Made by a program: the position numbers and the translations under genes | Source: Taishania sp965247975 | GTDB lineage: Bacteria; Bacteroidota; Bacteroidia; Flavobacteriales_D; Crocinitomicaceae | Direction: 5' to 3' | Assembly: GCA_965247975.1 (NCBI GenBank) | Contig: OZ252050.1 | Location: forward strand, 1,302,001 to 1,366,000 | Length of the DNA: 64,000 bases | Shown: positions 24,269 to 33,240 of the stretch, one piece after another | How positions within the stretch are numbered: position 1 is the stretch's first letter | Layout of the letters: each line of letters opens with the position of its first letter | Notes under the pieces: model-generated | What the model saw: the letters and a program-made list of their open reading frames with translations, nothing else | What the model was told of the DNA's origin: nothing | The model's database searches: none

Positions 24269-26065
24269 ATGGAAATTAGAAATATTGCAATAATTGCACA
24301 CGTTGACCATGGTAAAACAACCTTGGTTGACAAAATGATTGAAGCAGGAAATGTCATCGATGAAAGAGATCGCCCAACAGGTGAATTGATCATGGATAAC
24401 AATGATTTGGAGCGTGAAAGAGGAATTACAATTGTCTCTAAAAACGTTTCTGTAATGTATAAAGGAACAAAAATCAACATCATTGACACTCCAGGTCACG
24501 CCGATTTTGGTGGTGAGGTGGAACGTGTTTTGAACATGGCCGATGGAGTTTGTTTATTAGTAGATGCTTTTGAAGGACCAATGCCTCAAACACGTTTTGT
24601 ACTCGGAAAAGCGCTTCAAATGGGGATTAGACCTTTGGTGGTTGTGAATAAAGTGGACAAAGAAAATTGTACACCAGAAGAAGTTCACGAGAAAGTATTT
24701 GATTTGATGTTTGAATTGGATGCCAACGAAGAACAATTGGATTTTCCAACGATTTATGGTTCGGCGAAACAAAATTGGATGTCAGACGATTGGAAGAAAA
24801 AAACGGATTCGATTACACCTTTGTTGGATAAAATCTTAGAATATTTCCCGCCAATCGAAATTCCTGAAGGAAATACACAAATGTTGATTACATCTTTGGA
24901 TTATTCTTCTTTTGTTGGTCGAATTGCCATTGGACGTTTGACGCGTGGTGAAATGAAAACAAACATGCCGATAACCTTAGCTAAACGCGACGGTAGTTTG
25001 GAAAAACACCGCATCAAGGACATTTTTATTTTCCAAGGAATTGAGCGAATTAAAGTGGATTCAGTGCAAGCTGGAGATATTTGTGCGATTACTGGAATTG
25101 AAGGATTCGAAATCGGAGATAGTATTTGTGATGCCGAGAATCCGGAACCAATGCAAACGATTGATATCGATGAACCAACAATGAGTATGTTGTTCTCCAT
25201 CAACGATTCACCGTTTTTTGGAAAAGAAGGAAAATTTGTGACTTCACGTCACATTTCTGAACGTTTGGACAAAGAATTGGAGAAAAACCTAGCCATGCGC
25301 GTTTCTAAAACAGACAAAGCAGATAAATGGATGGTTTTTGGACGTGGAGTAATGCACTTGTCGGTATTGATTGAAACAATGCGTCGTGAAGGATACGAAC
25401 TTCAAGTTGGTCAGCCACAAGTTATTTTGAAAGAAATTGACGGTCAAAAATGTGAGCCAGTGGAAGAGTTGACAATCGATCTTCCAGAGGTAAACAGTGG
25501 AACAGCGGTTGAAGCTGTAATGAATCGCAAAGGTGAAATGAAAAATATGGAACCAAAAGGTGATCGTATGAAAATTACCTTCGAAATTCCTTCTCGTGGA
25601 ATCATTGGTTTGAGAAATTACTTGTTGACAGCAACTGCTGGTGAGGCAATTATGACACATCGTTTCTTGGAATATCAGCCTTACAAAGGTGAAATTCCTG
25701 GACGTTTGAACGGATCGTTGATTTCTATGGAACAAGGAACTTCGATTCCGTTTTCATTGAATAACTTGCAAGAACGGGGAACTTTCTTTATTGCACCTGG
25801 TGAAAATATTTACGAAGGTCAAGTAATTGGAGAAAACAGCCGAGCAAATGATTTGGTTGTAAACGTGACGAAAACGAAGAAAATGAGCAACATGCGTTCT
25901 TCTGGTGCAGACGATAAAGTACGAATTGCGCCTCCAAAGATTTTTAACTTGGAAGAATGTTTGGAATACATTCAAGGAGATGAATACGTGGAAGTTACGC
26001 CAAATAGTTTGCGTATGCGTAAAATTTTGTTGAAAGAAACGGATCGTAAACGCTCTGGAAAGTAA
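24269..26065 (+). CDS. typA: Translational GTPase TypA/BipA
   Basis: TypA is a ribosome-binding GTPase related to EF-G that aids 50S assembly and growth under stress. The 598 residues contain the G-domain motifs AHVDHGKTTL (G1, about 10-19), ERGITI (G3 switch side), DTPGHADFG (G3) and NKVDKE (G4). Domains II, III and V follow, and the C-terminal domain specific to BipA includes MRSSGADDK and the closing VEVTPNSLRMRK. Length matches the family. It lies 30 bases after the DEAD-box helicase, so it is probably co-transcribed. Confidence 0.96.
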   Translation: MEIRNIAIIAHVDHGKTTLVDKMIEAGNVIDERDRPTGELIMDNNDLERERGITIVSKNVSVMYKGTKINIIDTPGHADFGGEVERVLNMADGVCLLVDAFEGPMPQTRFVLGKALQMGIRPLVVVNKVDKENCTPEEVHEKVFDLMFELDANEEQLDFPTIYGSAKQNWMSDDWKKKTDSITPLLDKILEYFPPIEIPEGNTQMLITSLDYSSFVGRIAIGRLTRGEMKTNMPITLAKRDGSLEKHRIKDIFIFQGIERIKVDSVQAGDICAITGIEGFEIGDSICDAENPEPMQTIDIDEPTMSMLFSINDSPFFGKEGKFVTSRHISERLDKELEKNLAMRVSKTDKADKWMVFGRGVMHLSVLIETMRREGYELQVGQPQVILKEIDGQKCEPVEELTIDLPEVNSGTAVEAVMNRKGEMKNMEPKGDRMKITFEIPSRGIIGLRNYLLTATAGEAIMTHRFLEYQPYKGEIPGRLNGSLISMEQGTSIPFSLNNLQERGTFFIAPGENIYEGQVIGENSRANDLVVNVTKTKKMSNMRSSGADDKVRIAPPKIFNLEECLEYIQGDEYVEVTPNSLRMRKILLKETDRKRSGK

Positions 26066-26116
26066 TTTGTTTACCAACCAATTTATTTATTTTTTCGTTT
26101 GTATTTAAAAATAACA

Positions 26117-26124
26117 TATTTTTG
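26117..26124 (+). promoter_or_regulatory. -7 promoter box (TATTTTTG) for the following lipoprotein
   Basis: A TAnnTTTG match 27 bases before the ATG at 26152. Confidence 0.5.
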
Positions 26125-26151
26125 ATATTCAATTTTGAAAACTTATAAACT

Positions 26152-26805
26152 ATGAAATACTTTGTAATTGCGATTTTCGGTCTTGCGTTAATGGCTACGT
26201 CTTGTAAAAAGGAAGGATGTACAGATTTAGACGCAACAAATTTCGACGGAAAAGCAAAAAAAGACGATGGAAGTTGTGTTTATGATACGCCACCAGTTGT
26301 TATTGACACAATCTGTGATGGATTGCAAATAGATAATACATTTTGGCCTCTCTATTCTGGAGTGTTTAGAAAATATGAAGTTGATTTTGGAACAGCAGAT
26401 TTCACTGTTACAGAACAAGTTTTGGGACAAGTGTTGATTTCAGGTGTTTTGTGGTATGAAGTACGTGTTATTAGTACTTTTGGTGGTTCTCCAACAGAAA
26501 CTATCAAAAATTATCGCAAAGATGCTTTCGGGAATTTGTACGTTAAAAATGGAGCAGCAGAAGATTTGGTAATGCCAGCAATTCCTGAGTTAGGACAACA
26601 AATTTTAACGGATTATTACATTACAGATTTAAATGCATCCAAGTCAACAGCAGAATGTAATTATACTGGTTGCATCAAAGCAACGCAAACAGATGGGATT
26701 ATTACAAAAAATATTTGGTTTAAAAGAGGTGTAGGAAAAGTTGCTTATGACGGTGGCGCTCCTCTAGGTGATGATGATGATCAGTTAACGATCATTCACG
26801 ATTAG
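26152..26805 (+). CDS. Putative lipoprotein with CTDxxATNFDGxAKxDDGSC motif
   Basis: This 217-residue exported protein has a lipobox MATSC (Cys18). It is followed by CTDLDATNFDGKAKKDDGSC, a short Asp/Asn-rich loop that occurs in many Bacteroidota surface proteins as a repeat between domains and may bind calcium. The remainder (about 55-217) is a beta-rich domain that I do not recognise. It has the repeated pattern of an outer-membrane lipoprotein: WYEVRVISTFGG, NYRKDAFGNLYV, and IWFKRGVGKVAY, a phrase common in uncharacterised Bacteroidota lipoproteins. It is a single-gene unit with its own promoter and terminator. Confidence 0.7.
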   Translation: MKYFVIAIFGLALMATSCKKEGCTDLDATNFDGKAKKDDGSCVYDTPPVVIDTICDGLQIDNTFWPLYSGVFRKYEVDFGTADFTVTEQVLGQVLISGVLWYEVRVISTFGGSPTETIKNYRKDAFGNLYVKNGAAEDLVMPAIPELGQQILTDYYITDLNASKSTAECNYTGCIKATQTDGIITKNIWFKRGVGKVAYDGGAPLGDDDDQLTIIHD

Positions 26806-26827
26806 GAAGTATACCTGACAATATGAC

Positions 26828-26865
26828 AAAATGTACCCTTTTGATTCAATCGGGTACATTTTTTG
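26828..26865 (+). terminator. Rho-independent terminator after the lipoprotein gene
   Basis: AAATGTACCC and GGGTACATTT pair around a 13-base loop, followed by Ts. Confidence 0.85.
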
Positions 26866-26953
26866 TTTAATACAATTCATTGTTAATAATAAATAGAGTT
26901 TAGTACCTGAATATGAAACTTTATTCGTAACTTGGATTATCAAATAGAAGCGT

Positions 26954-28366
26954 ATGTTCGACAGTGATGATGATGAAGATGACTATTTTGAAGGGAATCT
27001 AAACGAAGATTTAGAGCGATTTGAAGATTTTCTGACGGGAAAAAGTCCAATGGGCTTTGTGGATAGCGATAGGGTCGAAATGCTAATAGATCATTATCTT
27101 GTTAATGGTCAATATAATAAAGCGGTTCAAGCTGCAGATTATGCCATTTATCAATTTCCATATAATGCTATTTACCAAGTGCGAAAAGCACAAGCTATGT
27201 CGGCAATGGGACAATTAAAAGAAGCTTTGAGTATTTTGAATGCAGTCGAGAAAACGAGTGTAGATTCATTGGAATTGAACCTGACGAAAGCATCCATTTT
27301 TAGTCAGCTAAGAGACCATAAAAGCGCCATACGTTATTTTAACGAAGCTGTGAGATTGTCAGATCCTGAAGATCGCGATGAAATCTACTTGGATTTAGCG
27401 CTTGAATACCAACAAATCAAAGATTTTAATAACGCACTTAAGGTTCTTCAAGAAGCAATTCGTTTGAATCCAGCCAATGAAGGTGCTATTTATGAAATTG
27501 CGTTCTGCTATGACCAAATTGGCGATTACGAGAAGGCCATCAAATGTTATTCCGATTTCATCGATGAAAATCCATATTCGTTTACTGCTTGGTACAATTT
27601 AGGAAACGCTTTTTCCAAAATGGAAAATTTCGAGAAAGCACTCTGGGCGTATGATTTTTGCGTTGTAATCAATGAAGAATTTGGACCAGTGTATTTCAAC
27701 ATGGGAAATGCCCACATGGGAATGGATGAATTTAAACTTGCCATTGAGTCTTTTCAAACATGTCAACAGTTTGATGGCGATGATCCGATGGCTATGTGTT
27801 ACATTGGAGAATGCTATGAACAATTGAACGATTTGGATTTAGCCAATGCATATTACAATAAAAGTTTGGAATTAGCTCCAATGCTTCCTGATGCGTGGCT
27901 CGGTTTAGGAATTGTGGAAGATTTGAAAGGCAATACAAAAGAAGCCGTCACATTGATTAATAAAGCGCTTGATTTGGATCCAGAAAATGCTGGAATCTTT
28001 CATGTACTTGCAGGTGCACACGAAAAACTATTAGAGTTTGAGTTGGCCCAAGAATTTTACCTCAAAGCACTTTCGTTAGATGCTGCCGATGAAGATTGCT
28101 TGGAAGGTTATTGTGAAATGCAACTCGGAAGGATTTCATTACCAGAAAGCTTGAAGTTTATACAATCCTATGAAGAGAATTTTGGGAAAAACGCGTCTAG
28201 AAAATTATTGGAAGTAAATATTTATTGGCTTTTAGGAGAAAAAGAAATCGCTTTAGCGCTTTTCACTCAATGTGTTGAAGAAGACATGGAACATGCCAAG
28301 GAACTTTTTGACATCAACCCTGCGTTGCTAAACGTCGCAGAATTCGTACATTTGACCTCAGAATAA
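26954..28366 (+). CDS. TPR-repeat protein
   Basis: This 470-residue cytosolic protein has no signal peptide. A very acidic N-terminus (DSDDDEDDYFEGNLNEDLE) leads into about ten tetratricopeptide repeats from residue 45 to 420. Examples are NKAVQAADYAIYQFPYN, DFNNALKVLQEAIRLNP, DYEKAIKCYSDFIDENPYSFTAWYNLGNAF and NTKEAVTLINKALDLDPENA. Such repeats form protein-binding superhelices. It is the first gene of a tight three-gene cluster with a ComA-like enzyme (8-base gap) and a WD40 protein (14-base gap). A scaffold role around that enzyme is possible but not shown. Confidence 0.85.
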   Translation: MFDSDDDEDDYFEGNLNEDLERFEDFLTGKSPMGFVDSDRVEMLIDHYLVNGQYNKAVQAADYAIYQFPYNAIYQVRKAQAMSAMGQLKEALSILNAVEKTSVDSLELNLTKASIFSQLRDHKSAIRYFNEAVRLSDPEDRDEIYLDLALEYQQIKDFNNALKVLQEAIRLNPANEGAIYEIAFCYDQIGDYEKAIKCYSDFIDENPYSFTAWYNLGNAFSKMENFEKALWAYDFCVVINEEFGPVYFNMGNAHMGMDEFKLAIESFQTCQQFDGDDPMAMCYIGECYEQLNDLDLANAYYNKSLELAPMLPDAWLGLGIVEDLKGNTKEAVTLINKALDLDPENAGIFHVLAGAHEKLLEFELAQEFYLKALSLDAADEDCLEGYCEMQLGRISLPESLKFIQSYEENFGKNASRKLLEVNIYWLLGEKEIALALFTQCVEEDMEHAKELFDINPALLNVAEFVHLTSE

Positions 28367-28374
28367 GTCTAATT

Positions 28375-29199
28375 ATGAATTTCAATTTATCATTCATACC
28401 TGAAAGGGATGTAAAACCAAGAGAAAAAGGCATCACGATGATGATGGACAAAGGTCTCAGTTTGAGTGAGGTTTCTCACTTTATTGAGGCAAGCGGACAT
28501 TTAACGGATGTTGTGAAATTTGGTTTTGGAACTGCCTACGTAGCCCAAGATTTGGACAAGAAAATCGCCATGTATCGCGAAGCAAATATTCGTCCGTATT
28601 TTGGAGGAACACTTTTCGAAGTGTTTTATGCGCGGGGAATGGTGAATGACTATTTGAGATTATTGGACAAATACAAAATGGATTTGGCCGAAGTTTCCGA
28701 TGGTTCAATCATTATTAACCACAACGAAAAATGTGAGTTAATTCATAAGATGTCGAAAGACAGAACGATTTTATCTGAAGTGGGTTCTAAGGATTCTGGC
28801 ATTTTAATTTCTCCAGCAAAATGGATCAAAATGATGAGCACGGAATTGGAGGCTGGTTCGTGGAAAGTGATTGCCGAAGGACGTGAAGCTGGAAATGTAG
28901 GTGTATTTAGACCAAACGGAACTGCGCATACATTCCTCATCAATAAAATCATTGCAAAGGTCAATCCAAACGATATTCTGTGGGAAGCACCAATCAAAAA
29001 CCAGCAAGTTTGGTTTATTAAATTGTTTGGAGCGAACGTGAATCTTGGTAACATCGCACCCAACGAGTTGATTCCATTAGAATGTTTACGCCTCGGACTT
29101 CGTGGTGATACCTTTTTTGAATTTCTTCCTTCTGATTATGCTGAGCGTTTAAAGCAAGTGAATGACGAAGAAGAAGTGGAAGAAATGGAGGAAGAATAA
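28375..29199 (+). CDS. Phosphosulfolactate synthase (ComA)-like protein
   Basis: This 274-residue TIM-barrel protein is of the ComA family, which in methanogens adds sulfite to phosphoenolpyruvate to make phosphosulfolactate for coenzyme M. It shows the family segments KPREKGITMMMDKGLS, VVKFGFGTAYV, RPYFGGTLFEV, VSDGSI and SEVGSKDSG. Bacteroidota do not make coenzyme M. Homologues there have been suggested to feed sulfolactate or sulfonolipid-type metabolism, which I cannot confirm here. The C-terminus ends in an acidic tail (EEEVEEMEEE). It is in one operon with a TPR protein and a WD40 protein. Confidence 0.8.
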   Translation: MNFNLSFIPERDVKPREKGITMMMDKGLSLSEVSHFIEASGHLTDVVKFGFGTAYVAQDLDKKIAMYREANIRPYFGGTLFEVFYARGMVNDYLRLLDKYKMDLAEVSDGSIIINHNEKCELIHKMSKDRTILSEVGSKDSGILISPAKWIKMMSTELEAGSWKVIAEGREAGNVGVFRPNGTAHTFLINKIIAKVNPNDILWEAPIKNQQVWFIKLFGANVNLGNIAPNELIPLECLRLGLRGDTFFEFLPSDYAERLKQVNDEEEVEEMEEE

Positions 29200-29213
29200 A
29201 TTTTCTTCGAAAC

Positions 29214-30119
29214 GTGTCTAAGGATCAAATTTCGGTTCAATTACAACATACGTTCTCGGGTCATGCTGGCGCAGTTTACTCCATCGCCACTGATAATCAA
29301 TTTATTTATTCAGCAAGTGCCGACAAATTTGTGGTGCGTTGGAATTTGCATACAGGTGCTCAAGACAAATTCGCCATCAAATTTGAATTTACACCTTATT
29401 CCATTTGCCTTTTTCATGAAAATGCTTTTCTGGCAGTTGGTTTGGCAAACGGGAATCTTCATTTTTTCGATATTCAAGCGAGGAAAGAACTAAAATTTTA
29501 TACCCAACATAAAACAGGAATTTTTTCAATTGCGGAGAATGCTAAAAAGAATCAACTTTATGTCGGTGATGCCGAAGGAAATCTTTCCGTTTGGGATACT
29601 AAAACCTTCGAGTTATTGATTTATTTGCCCTTTAATTGTGGGAAAATCAGAAAAATATTGGCGTCCAAGGATGGGAATCAGTTCTTTATGGCTTCTCAGG
29701 AAGGCAATTTCCGAATCTTTGACAGTGTGTCTTTTAACGAGATCGCTTGTTTTTATGGACATAAGGATGGGGCAACTGCACTTTTGCAAAGTTCAGATAA
29801 TGAATTGATTACTGGAGGAAAAGATGCACATTTGAAATTTTGGAAGTTGGATTCGCTTGAATTAACAAAAGCTTTGCCAGCCCATAATTTTGTGATTTAT
29901 GATTTGATTCAACTCACTAATTCCATTTTAATCTCAGCGAGTAGGGACAAATCCTTGAAAGTTTGGAATTTGGAAGATCGTTCTGTGCTTGCTCGGATGG
30001 AGCGCAAAGAAGGCGGACATGCACATAGTGTGAATCAATTAATCAGAATTTCCGAGACACAATTTGCCAGCTGTTCGGATGATGGAACAATAAAAGTGTG
30101 GGAAATTAACCAACACTAA
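29214..30119 (+). CDS. WD40-repeat (beta-propeller) protein
   Basis: This 301-residue cytosolic protein is built of about seven WD40 repeats forming one propeller. Examples are HTFSGHAGAVYSIATDNQFIY, SADKFVVRWNLHTG, YVGDAEGNLSVWDTK, TGGKDAHLKFWKL, SASRDKSLKVWNL and ASCSDDGTIKVWEI. The start is GTG at 29214, the only start that keeps the first blade, and is 14 bases after the ComA-like gene. No enzyme motif is visible; such propellers are protein-interaction platforms. Small stand-alone WD40 proteins are rare in most bacteria but fairly common in Bacteroidota. Confidence 0.88.
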   Translation: MSKDQISVQLQHTFSGHAGAVYSIATDNQFIYSASADKFVVRWNLHTGAQDKFAIKFEFTPYSICLFHENAFLAVGLANGNLHFFDIQARKELKFYTQHKTGIFSIAENAKKNQLYVGDAEGNLSVWDTKTFELLIYLPFNCGKIRKILASKDGNQFFMASQEGNFRIFDSVSFNEIACFYGHKDGATALLQSSDNELITGGKDAHLKFWKLDSLELTKALPAHNFVIYDLIQLTNSILISASRDKSLKVWNLEDRSVLARMERKEGGHAHSVNQLIRISETQFASCSDDGTIKVWEINQH

Positions 30120-30129
30120 AAAGTCTGCT

Positions 30130-30780
30130 TTAGTTAATATTGTATCTAATTAAACGTCTTTCAAATTTATTCGGATTACCCAAATAGAACTCCAGTTCTT
30201 CATTAACGATGCCTACATTTTCTGCATATCTTGTGTATCTGTACCGTTGACTTCCGAATTCTGTATAATTAGGGTACATGTTATAGGTTGTTTTCAAAGC
30301 GTTTGTACTAAAAGTTCCAGCCGGCACAGTAACACCAAAATTAATGTCGGACATAGTCGTTTCTACAAGAGATAATGTGTCACTCTGATCTATCACGGCA
30401 TAACCTGAGCTAAAAACAGTGGTGAAATCTTGAGAAGAAAACAGAATTTTGCCAGCACTGTTCACGATGTAGTGCAAAGAGTCACGTTGAAATGAAATCT
30501 CTTTTGAACCAAAAGTTTGCGATGGTTTTATTAGCTTATAATAAGTTTTACCGCTGATAATTGTATCCTTTTCAACGTAGCAACTATCAATTATTCCCTG
30601 GGAGGTTGATACTCCATTCGTATCTACCAGAAATCGCTCGTAGATCCAGTAGTTCCCAACTGCGAGTTGCGAGTAATTCGGGTAGCTCGCCGACGCTTGT
30701 GCTGGTATTTGATCTTTTTTACAAGACATTTGGACAGTTACAGCTAAAGCGAGGGTGAAAAAAATTGAAATTCTAGACAT
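30130..30780 (-). CDS. Hypothetical lipoprotein
   Basis: I do not recognise this 216-residue protein beyond its export signal. The lipobox is VQMSC (Cys20), followed by KKD and a low-complexity linker. The mature part is beta-rich and has the layout LAVGNYWIYERFLVDTNG, SCYVEKDTIISGKTYYKL, HYIVNSAGKILF and GVTVPAGTFSTNALKT. This resembles a loosely defined class of Bacteroidota lipoproteins in which a NYW...Y...D segment is repeated (compare the 26152 gene). It converges with the WD40 gene and stands alone. Confidence 0.65.
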   Translation of the reverse strand: MSRISIFFTLALAVTVQMSCKKDQIPAQASASYPNYSQLAVGNYWIYERFLVDTNGVSTSQGIIDSCYVEKDTIISGKTYYKLIKPSQTFGSKEISFQRDSLHYIVNSAGKILFSSQDFTTVFSSGYAVIDQSDTLSLVETTMSDINFGVTVPAGTFSTNALKTTYNMYPNYTEFGSQRYRYTRYAENVGIVNEELEFYLGNPNKFERRLIRYNIN

Positions 30781-30941
30781 TTTGTTGTGTTTTAATTTTT
30801 AGACTAAACGCATGTCATTTTTAAATATTGCTTGCCAGAAATGTTAAAAAATAAAGAGTTATCTAAATTTAGTCATTCTAAAGGGTTGATAAAGAGTTCG
30901 TTTTCTTGAAATTAGATAATGGCGTTGCAACACTCTTAAAA

Positions 30942-31370
30942 TTAATCCATTGGAAATTTGATAATTGAAACCAACTCCAACGCTTTTTCATTAATCAGAG
31001 GTTTTTTGTTTTCAGCAGGATTCCATCCATTTGCAAGATAAAATTCAATAATTTTCCGAATGACAGCTGGACGATTAAGGTTTATGTTTTCATTAGCAGT
31101 CACACTATCTTTACCCTTTGTAATCCAAAGAGCACCCGTTTCAGGATAACCAATGCACCAGCGTTGTTCCTCCACGTTCGACATCATGGTCAAATTATCC
31201 TCTTCTCTGAATGAAAGTTGTAACGGGGATCTTTTATGATTTTCTAGGTAAATTACTACTTTTTCGCAGCATTTTGAAAACGTAAATTCTTCTAAGTGAT
31301 AGTGCTCAACTTTCCAAAGAAAAATTTGGTTGTTCACTGTAATTTTTCGAAGTGATTTTTTTGCTGGCAT
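30942..31370 (-). CDS. Hypothetical protein
   Basis: I do not recognise this 142-residue protein. It has no signal peptide or transmembrane segment. Visible elements are a tyrosine-, histidine- and glutamate-rich N-terminal half (KVEHYHLEEFTFSKCCEKVVIYLE), CIGYPETGALWITKG, and a helical C-terminus (PAVIRKIIEFYLANGWNP). Its start is nearly abutting the end of the frame-disrupted VOC gene (31371 onward), and the two could be one transcript. Pairing of an orphan small gene with a decayed neighbour suggests an accessory region; the function is unknown. Confidence 0.55.
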   Translation of the reverse strand: MPAKKSLRKITVNNQIFLWKVEHYHLEEFTFSKCCEKVVIYLENHKRSPLQLSFREEDNLTMMSNVEEQRWCIGYPETGALWITKGKDSVTANENINLNRPAVIRKIIEFYLANGWNPAENKKPLINEKALELVSIIKFPMD

Positions 31371-31818
31371 TACACTTTATTTTCTCCTTCCAACCATTCT
31401 TCGTAACTGATGATTCCATTTTCAGGACGAGATTTCCCAACTAAAATTCCGATAAATTCAAGTGAATGTCCATCTGGGTCAGCGAAATGGCTGGCATCCA
31501 AGCAAAAACCATTGGTCGTTCGGATCCGTCTTGCAAGAAATTATGAAAAGGCAAATCGTGTTTCTTTAAAAAAGGAATTGCTTCGTGAAGCACCCACATT
31601 GGATCGCATTCAAATGCAAAGTGACGGATATCAATCTGATCTTTCGGTTTTTCCCATAACCCCAGCATGGCTTGCTTCGGTGCTCCAATCCAAAAAAATG
31701 CGGCTCTACGACCTTCTTCGTAATAACATTGCTCCAGATTCAATATGTCTTTATAAAAAGTAATCGAACGTTCTAGATTTTCGACGTACAAATGGGTTTC
31801 AAAAAGTCCTTTAATCAT
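31371..31818 (-). pseudogene. VOC (glyoxalase) family gene with a frameshift
   Basis: The first frame (31818 down to 31441) encodes 125 residues typical of a VOC metalloenzyme-fold protein: ETHLYVENLERSITFYKDIL, then RRAAFFWIG, RHFAFECD and RPMVFAWMPAIS, after which it runs into nonsense and stops. In another frame the expected continuation is intact at about 31488-31371. It reads HFADPDGHSLEFIGILVG, then KSRPENGIISYEEWLEG, then ENKV and a stop. The usual family layout is WMPAIxIYFxDPDGxxLEF, so a deletion of about 10 bases near 31488 would explain both the gap and the frame change. The gene is disrupted unless this is a sequencing error or a programmed shift. Confidence 0.8.
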
Positions 31819-32053
31819 CAGATGAAATGTTGGTATTGATTTTATTTCTTGCTAAAAATAGGAAAAACGAATGGATAAGCTTTAGTTGGTTTATTCATTC
31901 ATAACTAAAAGAATGTATTTCATAACAAACAGCTCTAAGATTAATGAATGAGACAAGTTTCGTTGTTAATTTGCTTCAGTGGCTTGAGCAATTCATATTT
32001 AGTTTTGATCAAGTTGGAGCTATCAGTTATTATTAATTTCTAAATTATTTATT

Positions 32054-32464
32054 ATGAAAAGTACTATGTTAACTTTTTTATTTGCCATTGGAGCAGTGGC
32101 ATTTTCGTTTGGACAATATCCGAATTGTAATGTGCAAGTGACCAACAGCACTGATAATGTTCTGTATGTAGGAATACAGACAGCCATCGGTTCTCCTAAT
32201 GTTTGTCCAATGGCGTGGGCATCAACTCCAACATTCTTTTTGGCACCTGGAGACATTATAACTATTCCTTTGGGCGTTGCTGCTGATCCGATAAATGCAA
32301 TTCGTCCATTTCGTGTTGGATGTTATGATGTTCCTTATACAAGTTCTTCTTGGCAGGTGAATACTTGTTGGAATCCGGCTTGTGTTACAAGTTTTGAACC
32401 CGTATATGACATTCAATTTACGTCATGTAGCGATTACTTCACTCAGGTCGAAATTTTCGAATAG
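32054..32464 (+). CDS. Small secreted cysteine-rich protein
   Basis: This 136-residue protein has a signal peptide ending near FSFGQ (residue 20). The mature form of about 115 residues carries six cysteines: NCNVQVTN, NVCPMAW, VGCYDV, NTCWNPACVTS and TSCSDYF. They suggest three disulfides. It has an immunoglobulin-like beta feel (FFLAPGDIITIPLG, NAIRPFRVGCYDV) and no lipobox. I know of no family. It is flanked by decayed or small accessory genes, and a hairpin follows its stop codon. An effector, adhesin or cell-surface role cannot be distinguished. Confidence 0.6.
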   Translation: MKSTMLTFLFAIGAVAFSFGQYPNCNVQVTNSTDNVLYVGIQTAIGSPNVCPMAWASTPTFFLAPGDIITIPLGVAADPINAIRPFRVGCYDVPYTSSSWQVNTCWNPACVTSFEPVYDIQFTSCSDYFTQVEIFE

Positions 32465-32496
32465 TTATATTAACTTCGGATCTTTTGTATTATTTA

Positions 32497-32534
32497 GGCT
32501 AGAAATCATTTTTTTTAATTGATTTCTAGCCTTT
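32497..32534. terminator. Bidirectional-looking hairpin between convergent genes
   Basis: GGCTAGAAATCA and TGATTTCTAGCC form a perfect 12-bp stem with a T-rich loop between two convergent genes. The following T-run is short. Confidence 0.6.
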
Positions 32535-32544
32535 GTTATTTCGC

Positions 32545-33222
32545 TCAAATAAAGTCAATTACCATCTCCTCATCGACATAAGAAACATTGAACAACTCTC
32601 CATTATTTTCAATAAGCGCATACACAGGTTCTGGTTTGATTTTGATTTGAGAAGGAAACCAAACATCTTTTAGATTGTAATTCGGTAGCAAAAACAGGCC
32701 TTCCTGAGATCCGTTCGTGGCAAAACGCTCTAAATCACCTTTCCAAAATGTTGAGCCAATTTCTTGTTCTAGTTTTGAGTTCAAAGCTTTGGGATCATTG
32801 GTGCCAAGCCCAATTTCGTTGACACAAATGACTTGGTTTAAACCGAATGGTTCATTGGTAGTATTTTCTAAATCGTGCCGCACAATAAATTCAGCAATGT
32901 TTCCATCGGCATCATAAAAATAAAAGGAGTGAGCATTCCACGTATCAAAATGAACGATGTGTTCACCTTTTTCAACTTCAACAATTTCAGTGCGTTTTTG
33001 CATCAATATCAATGATTCATTCAGTTTGTTTGAAGGAACAAGAAAACAAAAGTGATAGTGATGTTTTTCAACGTTATCATAAAATGTTAGCATTGACCAA
33101 CCAATTTTTAAGGTGAAGGACGTTGCGCTTTCTTCTAAAAGAAAAAAGCCTAGTGTGTCGCAATAGAATTTCTTTTGTGCCGACAGATTGGTTGTTGGCA
33201 GACTGAGGATTCTGATTTTCAT
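32545..33222 (-). CDS. Double VOC (glyoxalase-like) domain protein
   Basis: This 225-residue cytosolic protein has two VOC-type halves. The first is clear (about 1-115): LSLPTTNLSAQKKFYCDTLGFFLLEE at the start and HSFYFYDADGNIAEFIVRH, the usual DPxGNxxEF-type strand, at its end. The second (about 125-225) is weak, recognisable mainly from GLNQVICVNEIGLGTNDPKAL. Metal ligands are not certain, and no substrate can be assigned. It lies 18 bases downstream of the T9SS protein gene on the same strand, so co-transcription is possible. Confidence 0.75.
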   Translation of the reverse strand: MKIRILSLPTTNLSAQKKFYCDTLGFFLLEESATSFTLKIGWSMLTFYDNVEKHHYHFCFLVPSNKLNESLILMQKRTEIVEVEKGEHIVHFDTWNAHSFYFYDADGNIAEFIVRHDLENTTNEPFGLNQVICVNEIGLGTNDPKALNSKLEQEIGSTFWKGDLERFATNGSQEGLFLLPNYNLKDVWFPSQIKIKPEPVYALIENNGELFNVSYVDEEMVIDFI

Positions 33223-33240
33223 ATCTAAATTTTCTGCAAT

